Shown here piece by piece: positions 5,455 through 8,107 of a stretch of 8,107 nt of DNA. The stretch is from an uncultured Eubacteriales bacterium (GTDB lineage: Bacteria > Bacillota > Clostridia > Lachnospirales > Anaerotignaceae). Numbering within the stretch: the stretch's first letter is position 1; every line of letters begins with the position of its first letter. The position numbers and the translations under genes are program-made. Location of the stretch: the NCBI GenBank assembly GCA_934256695.1, contig CAKQPE010000086.1:1-8107 (forward strand), read 5' to 3'. The notes under the pieces were generated by a model, which did not search any database, was not told the origin of the DNA, and saw only the letters and a list, made by a program, of their open reading frames with translations.

Positions 5455-5481
5455 TTGTGTTCCCCCTCTTGCTGCAATTTA

Positions 5482-7434
5482 TTACTCTATGTCTATAAAT
5501 TTTTTAATAAATTCATCTTCCGTAATTACAGGTACGGAAAGCTCGGCTGCTTTTTTATTTTTTGCCGATTCCGACATATAATCGTTGTTTATAAGATAGC
5601 TTGTTTTTTTGGTAACACTTCCGGTAACTTTTCCGCCCATAAGTTCAATCTGTTTCTGAAGCTCTTTTCTGTTTGTATAATGCTCTAAATCGCCTGTTAT
5701 TACAAAAGTAAGGCCCGAAAGAGGCGTATTTTCTTCTATGGTTTCCTCCGGTCTGAATGTTATATACTGAAGTGCTTCCTCAAGAAGTTTTATGTTTTCT
5801 TCGTTTGTGAAATAGCTGTGTATGCTGTGTGCTATTATTGCACCGAAACCGTCTATTTCGTTAAGTTCTTCTTCCGTTGCTTCTGTAATTTTATCAAGAC
5901 TGTTTTCAAAGCTTCTGCAAAGAAGTTTTGCATTGCTCAGTCCTACATGATTTATACCGAGAGCATATATAAAATTAGGCAGACCTGCATTTTTTGATTT
6001 TTCTATGGAAGCAATTATGTTATTGTACGATTTTTCTCCGAAGCCTTCCAACTCTTTTATCTGACTTTCAAATCTTTCCAGACGGAAAATATCAACGTAT
6101 GTTTCTATAAATCCGTTTTCTATAAATTTATTAAGTGTTTCTTCGGATAAACCTTCAATATTCATTGCGTCTCTGCTTACAAAATGGTCAAGTGAACGTA
6201 CTCTCTGGGCATGGCAGTTAGGGTTTGTGCAGTAAAGAGCTTTTCCGTCCCTTAATTTTCTTATTTCAGTTTCACCGCCGCATACAGGACAGGTTTTAGG
6301 TATTTCCAGATTACCACTTTTAGTAATATTTTCTGCTATTTGCGGAATAATCATGTTTGCTTTATATACCTTTATCGTATCGCCTATGCCTATTTCAAAA
6401 TCCTCCATAACACTTAAATTATGGAGACTTGCCCTGTTTACCGTTGTTCCTTCCAGTTCCACAGGGTCAAATACAGCAACGGGATTTATAAGACCTGTTC
6501 TTGATGTACTCCAGTCAATACTTCTAAGAACCGTTTCAGCCGTTTCGTCAGCCCATTTAAAAGCTATGGAATCTTTAGGGAACTTTGCTGTTTCGCCCAA
6601 AGAGCGACTGTAAGGAATACTGTTATAAGTAAGAACAAGTCCGTCGGAAGCAAAGTTGTTTTTCTCTATTCTGCTTTCAAATTCTTTTACGTTTTCTTCC
6701 AGTGTATCGGCAGTAACTATTTTGCTTTCTACTACATCAAAGCCTTGCTCTTTCAAAAATTCAAGCTGTTCTGTTTTGTGGTTCCAGTCCATTCCCTCTG
6801 CCGAAACAAGTGTAAAGGCATAGAAAGTAACCTTTCTGTCAGCGGCAATTTCGCTGTTAAGCTGTCTTACGGTGCCGCTGCAAAGGTTTCTCGGATTTTT
6901 ATATTTATCTTCATCGGAAAGAGTTTCGTTTATTCTTTCAAACTCGGAATAGGAAATAACGCCTTCACCTCTTAACACAAGCTCGCCTTTAAAAGATATT
7001 TTCAAAGGAATATTTTTGAAAACTTTGGCATTGTGGGTTATATCCTCTCCTATATCACCGTTTCCTCTTGTTACTGCCTGCAAAAGAGAACCGTCTTTAT
7101 ATTTAAGCACTATTGTAAGTCCGTCCAGCTTCCAGCTTAAAATTCCTTCGTTTGCACCAAGCCAGCTTTTAAGTTTCTGTACGTCCTTTGTTTTGTCAAG
7201 TGAAAGCATACGCTTTTCATGCTTAATTTTAGTAAGTCCGCTTAAAATAGTATAGCCTACTCTCTGGGTAGGGCTGCCGGAAAGAACGATTCCCGTTTTC
7301 TTTTCCAGTTCGCATAATTCATCATAGAGCTTATCGTACTGATAATCTGTCATAGCCGGAGCGGCTTCCTGATAATATTTTCTTGATGCATCATTTAATA
7401 ATGTTATTAATTCCTTCATTCTTTCTGTTTCCAT
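5482..7434 (-). CDS. ligA: NAD-dependent DNA ligase LigA
   Basis: Seals nicks during replication and repair using NAD+. Numbering is from a GTG at 7446; subtract 4 for the preferred ATG at 7434. Domain Ia has YYQEAAPAMTDYQYD (24-38). The adenylation domain has SWKLDG (catalytic Lys106), TRGNGDIGED, LRGE (158-161), NPRN...GTVRQL (184-196), SDGLVLTYN (267-275) and AFKW (295-298). An OB fold follows, then a C4 zinc finger (Cys386, 389, 406, 411), helix-hairpin-helix repeats (about 430-560) and a BRCT domain (577-654). Start choice: the SD-like GAGGTG overlaps the upstream stop (7449-7444) and is 9 nt from the ATG at 7434; the GTG at 7446 lies inside this SD. Unusual residues are described in the findings. 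Length is normal for the family. Confidence 0.97.
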   Translation of the reverse strand: METERMKELITLLNDASRKYYQEAAPAMTDYQYDKLYDELCELEKKTGIVLSGSPTQRVGYTILSGLTKIKHEKRMLSLDKTKDVQKLKSWLGANEGILSWKLDGLTIVLKYKDGSLLQAVTRGNGDIGEDITHNAKVFKNIPLKISFKGELVLRGEGVISYSEFERINETLSDEDKYKNPRNLCSGTVRQLNSEIAADRKVTFYAFTLVSAEGMDWNHKTEQLEFLKEQGFDVVESKIVTADTLEENVKEFESRIEKNNFASDGLVLTYNSIPYSRSLGETAKFPKDSIAFKWADETAETVLRSIDWSTSRTGLINPVAVFDPVELEGTTVNRASLHNLSVMEDFEIGIGDTIKVYKANMIIPQIAENITKSGNLEIPKTCPVCGGETEIRKLRDGKALYCTNPNCHAQRVRSLDHFVSRDAMNIEGLSEETLNKFIENGFIETYVDIFRLERFESQIKELEGFGEKSYNNIIASIEKSKNAGLPNFIYALGINHVGLSNAKLLCRSFENSLDKITEATEEELNEIDGFGAIIAHSIHSYFTNEENIKLLEEALQYITFRPEETIEENTPLSGLTFVITGDLEHYTNRKELQKQIELMGGKVTGSVTKKTSYLINNDYMSESAKNKKAAELSVPVITEDEFIKKFIDIE

Positions 7435-7443
7435 TTGCAGATA

Positions 7444-7449
7444 CACCTC
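7444..7449 (-). promoter_or_regulatory. ligA ribosome site overlapping the pcrA stop
   Basis: GAGGTG on the minus strand shares its first two bases with the TGA stop of the helicase gene and is 9 nt from the ATG at 7434. It decides the ligA start and points to translational coupling of the two genes. Confidence 0.6.
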
Positions 7450-8107
7450 ATTCTGTTTTTATAAGCTTGGAAAGACCTGCCATAAATTTCTTTGTTCCTT
7501 TAGATGGGAATGAAACCTCTACTTCATAATCGGCACCTGCCGGTTTAATGCTTTTTACTGTACCTATACCGTATTTAGGTGCACGAACCTTGTCACCTTC
7601 TTTAAATGTAAGAACTACATTTTTAGGTGCTGGAATTGAAGATGATGCACTTTTTATTCCATATGTATTGCCTGCCGATATTGGAGAAAATATAGGTTTT
7701 TTGGCAACAGGCGTATCGGAATTTAAAGATGAGAAATTTCCGCCGATGCCGAATTTGTCGGAGTTTCGTTTGTTTGAAATCCATTTTATATAATGTGCCG
7801 GAAGTTCATCAAGAAATCTTGAAGGCTGGTTATACTGTGTTTTTCCGTTTTGCATTCTCATTCTGGCATATGTAAGGAAAAGTTCCTCTTTCGCCCTTGT
7901 TATGCCTACATAGCAGAGTCGTCTTTCCTCCTCAACCTCGCTGTTGTCACCGCTTGTTATGCTTCTGTAGCCGGGGAAAAGCCCGTCCTCCATTCCGGCA
8001 ATAAATACAACAGGGAATTCCAGACCCTTTGCGGAATGAAGTGTCATAAGAACAACGGAGTTTTCATCTTCTGCATATGAATCAACATCGGCAACAAGTG
8101 CAACTTC
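7448..8107 (-). CDS. pcrA: PcrA/UvrD-type DNA helicase, C-terminal part
   Basis: The frame is open to the right edge of the window, so the gene is cut at its 5' side; 219 C-terminal residues are present, beginning EVALVADVDSY. Seen: the motif TLHSAKGLEFPVVFIAGMEDGLFP (superfamily 1 motif V region), then EEERRLCYVGITRAKEELFLTYA (motif VI with the conserved Arg). A variable linker follows, then a Tudor-like C-terminal domain, FKEGDKVRAPKYGIGTVKSI...YEVEVSFPSKGTKKF, which in PcrA contacts RNA polymerase. It is a 3'-5' ATP-dependent helicase for repair and replication-transcription conflicts. The TGA stop overlaps the ligA ribosome site, the usual pcrA-ligA pairing of Firmicutes. The Met at 8047 is internal. 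Confidence 0.94.
   Translation of the reverse strand, partial: EVALVADVDSYAEDENSVVLMTLHSAKGLEFPVVFIAGMEDGLFPGYRSITSGDNSEVEEERRLCYVGITRAKEELFLTYARMRMQNGKTQYNQPSRFLDELPAHYIKWISNKRNSDKFGIGGNFSSLNSDTPVAKKPIFSPISAGNTYGIKSASSSIPAPKNVVLTFKEGDKVRAPKYGIGTVKSIKPAGADYEVEVSFPSKGTKKFMAGLSKLIKTE

Noticed and set aside
5353..5688. Open frame of 111 codons on the + strand across the ligA-dehydrogenase junction
   Set aside because: Phe/Cys/Tyr-rich translation typical of antisense to A-rich coding DNA; no recognisable domain and both genes beneath it are certain.
7444..7446. GTG as the ligA start
   Set aside because: It falls within the only Shine-Dalgarno-like sequence; the ATG at 7434 has correct spacing. 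It remains possible but less likely.
7548..8080. Two open frames on the + strand over the helicase gene
   Set aside because: Antisense shadows of the clearly coding PcrA C-terminus.

Overview
The window looks like chromosomal DNA from a low-GC Clostridia species, most likely Lachnospiraceae or a close relative. The reasons are the AT-rich intergenic DNA, strong Shine-Dalgarno sites, rho-independent hairpins, a feoA-feoA-feoB locus with a small Cys-rich membrane peptide, and an NAD-dependent ligase with the SWKLDG active-site variant that I recall from Lachnospiraceae LigA. The family placement is from memory of protein sequences, not from a search.

Layout. (1) At the left edge is the 3' end of a DUF523/TudS-type [4Fe-4S] protein gene on the + strand, with its own terminator. 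(2) Positions 595-3504 (minus strand) hold a ferrous iron uptake operon. In transcription order it is feoA-like, feoA, feoB and a 50-residue Cys-rich FeoB-associated membrane peptide, ended by a hairpin with a perfect 16-bp stem. (3) Divergent from it across a 229-bp AT-rich promoter region is a 94-residue DUF2325 gene (+ strand). (4) A 476-bp gene-free stretch (4019-4494) holds convergent terminators and a complex structured repeat. (5) Positions 4495-8107 (minus strand) hold a tight cluster: the 3' end of a PcrA/UvrD-type helicase gene, ligA and a D-2-hydroxyacid dehydrogenase. pcrA and ligA are nearly overlapping; ligA and the dehydrogenase are 27 bp apart.

How it fits together. FeoB is the GTP-dependent Fe(II) channel, the FeoA proteins are its cytosolic SH3-like partners, and the Cys-rich peptide probably acts with it at the membrane. 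The DUF2325 protein, of unknown function, may be co-regulated with them through the shared promoter region. PcrA and LigA are housekeeping replication and repair enzymes; the dehydrogenase is probably only a transcriptional passenger.

The least explained signal is not a protein. It is a small interspersed two-hairpin repeat, present three times, each time just after a stop codon and in the same orientation relative to that gene. Copies 1 and 2 differ by compensatory base-pair changes. In copy 3 the loop of one hairpin is replaced by a 65-nt insert that folds into three directly abutting hairpins closed by a fourth helix.
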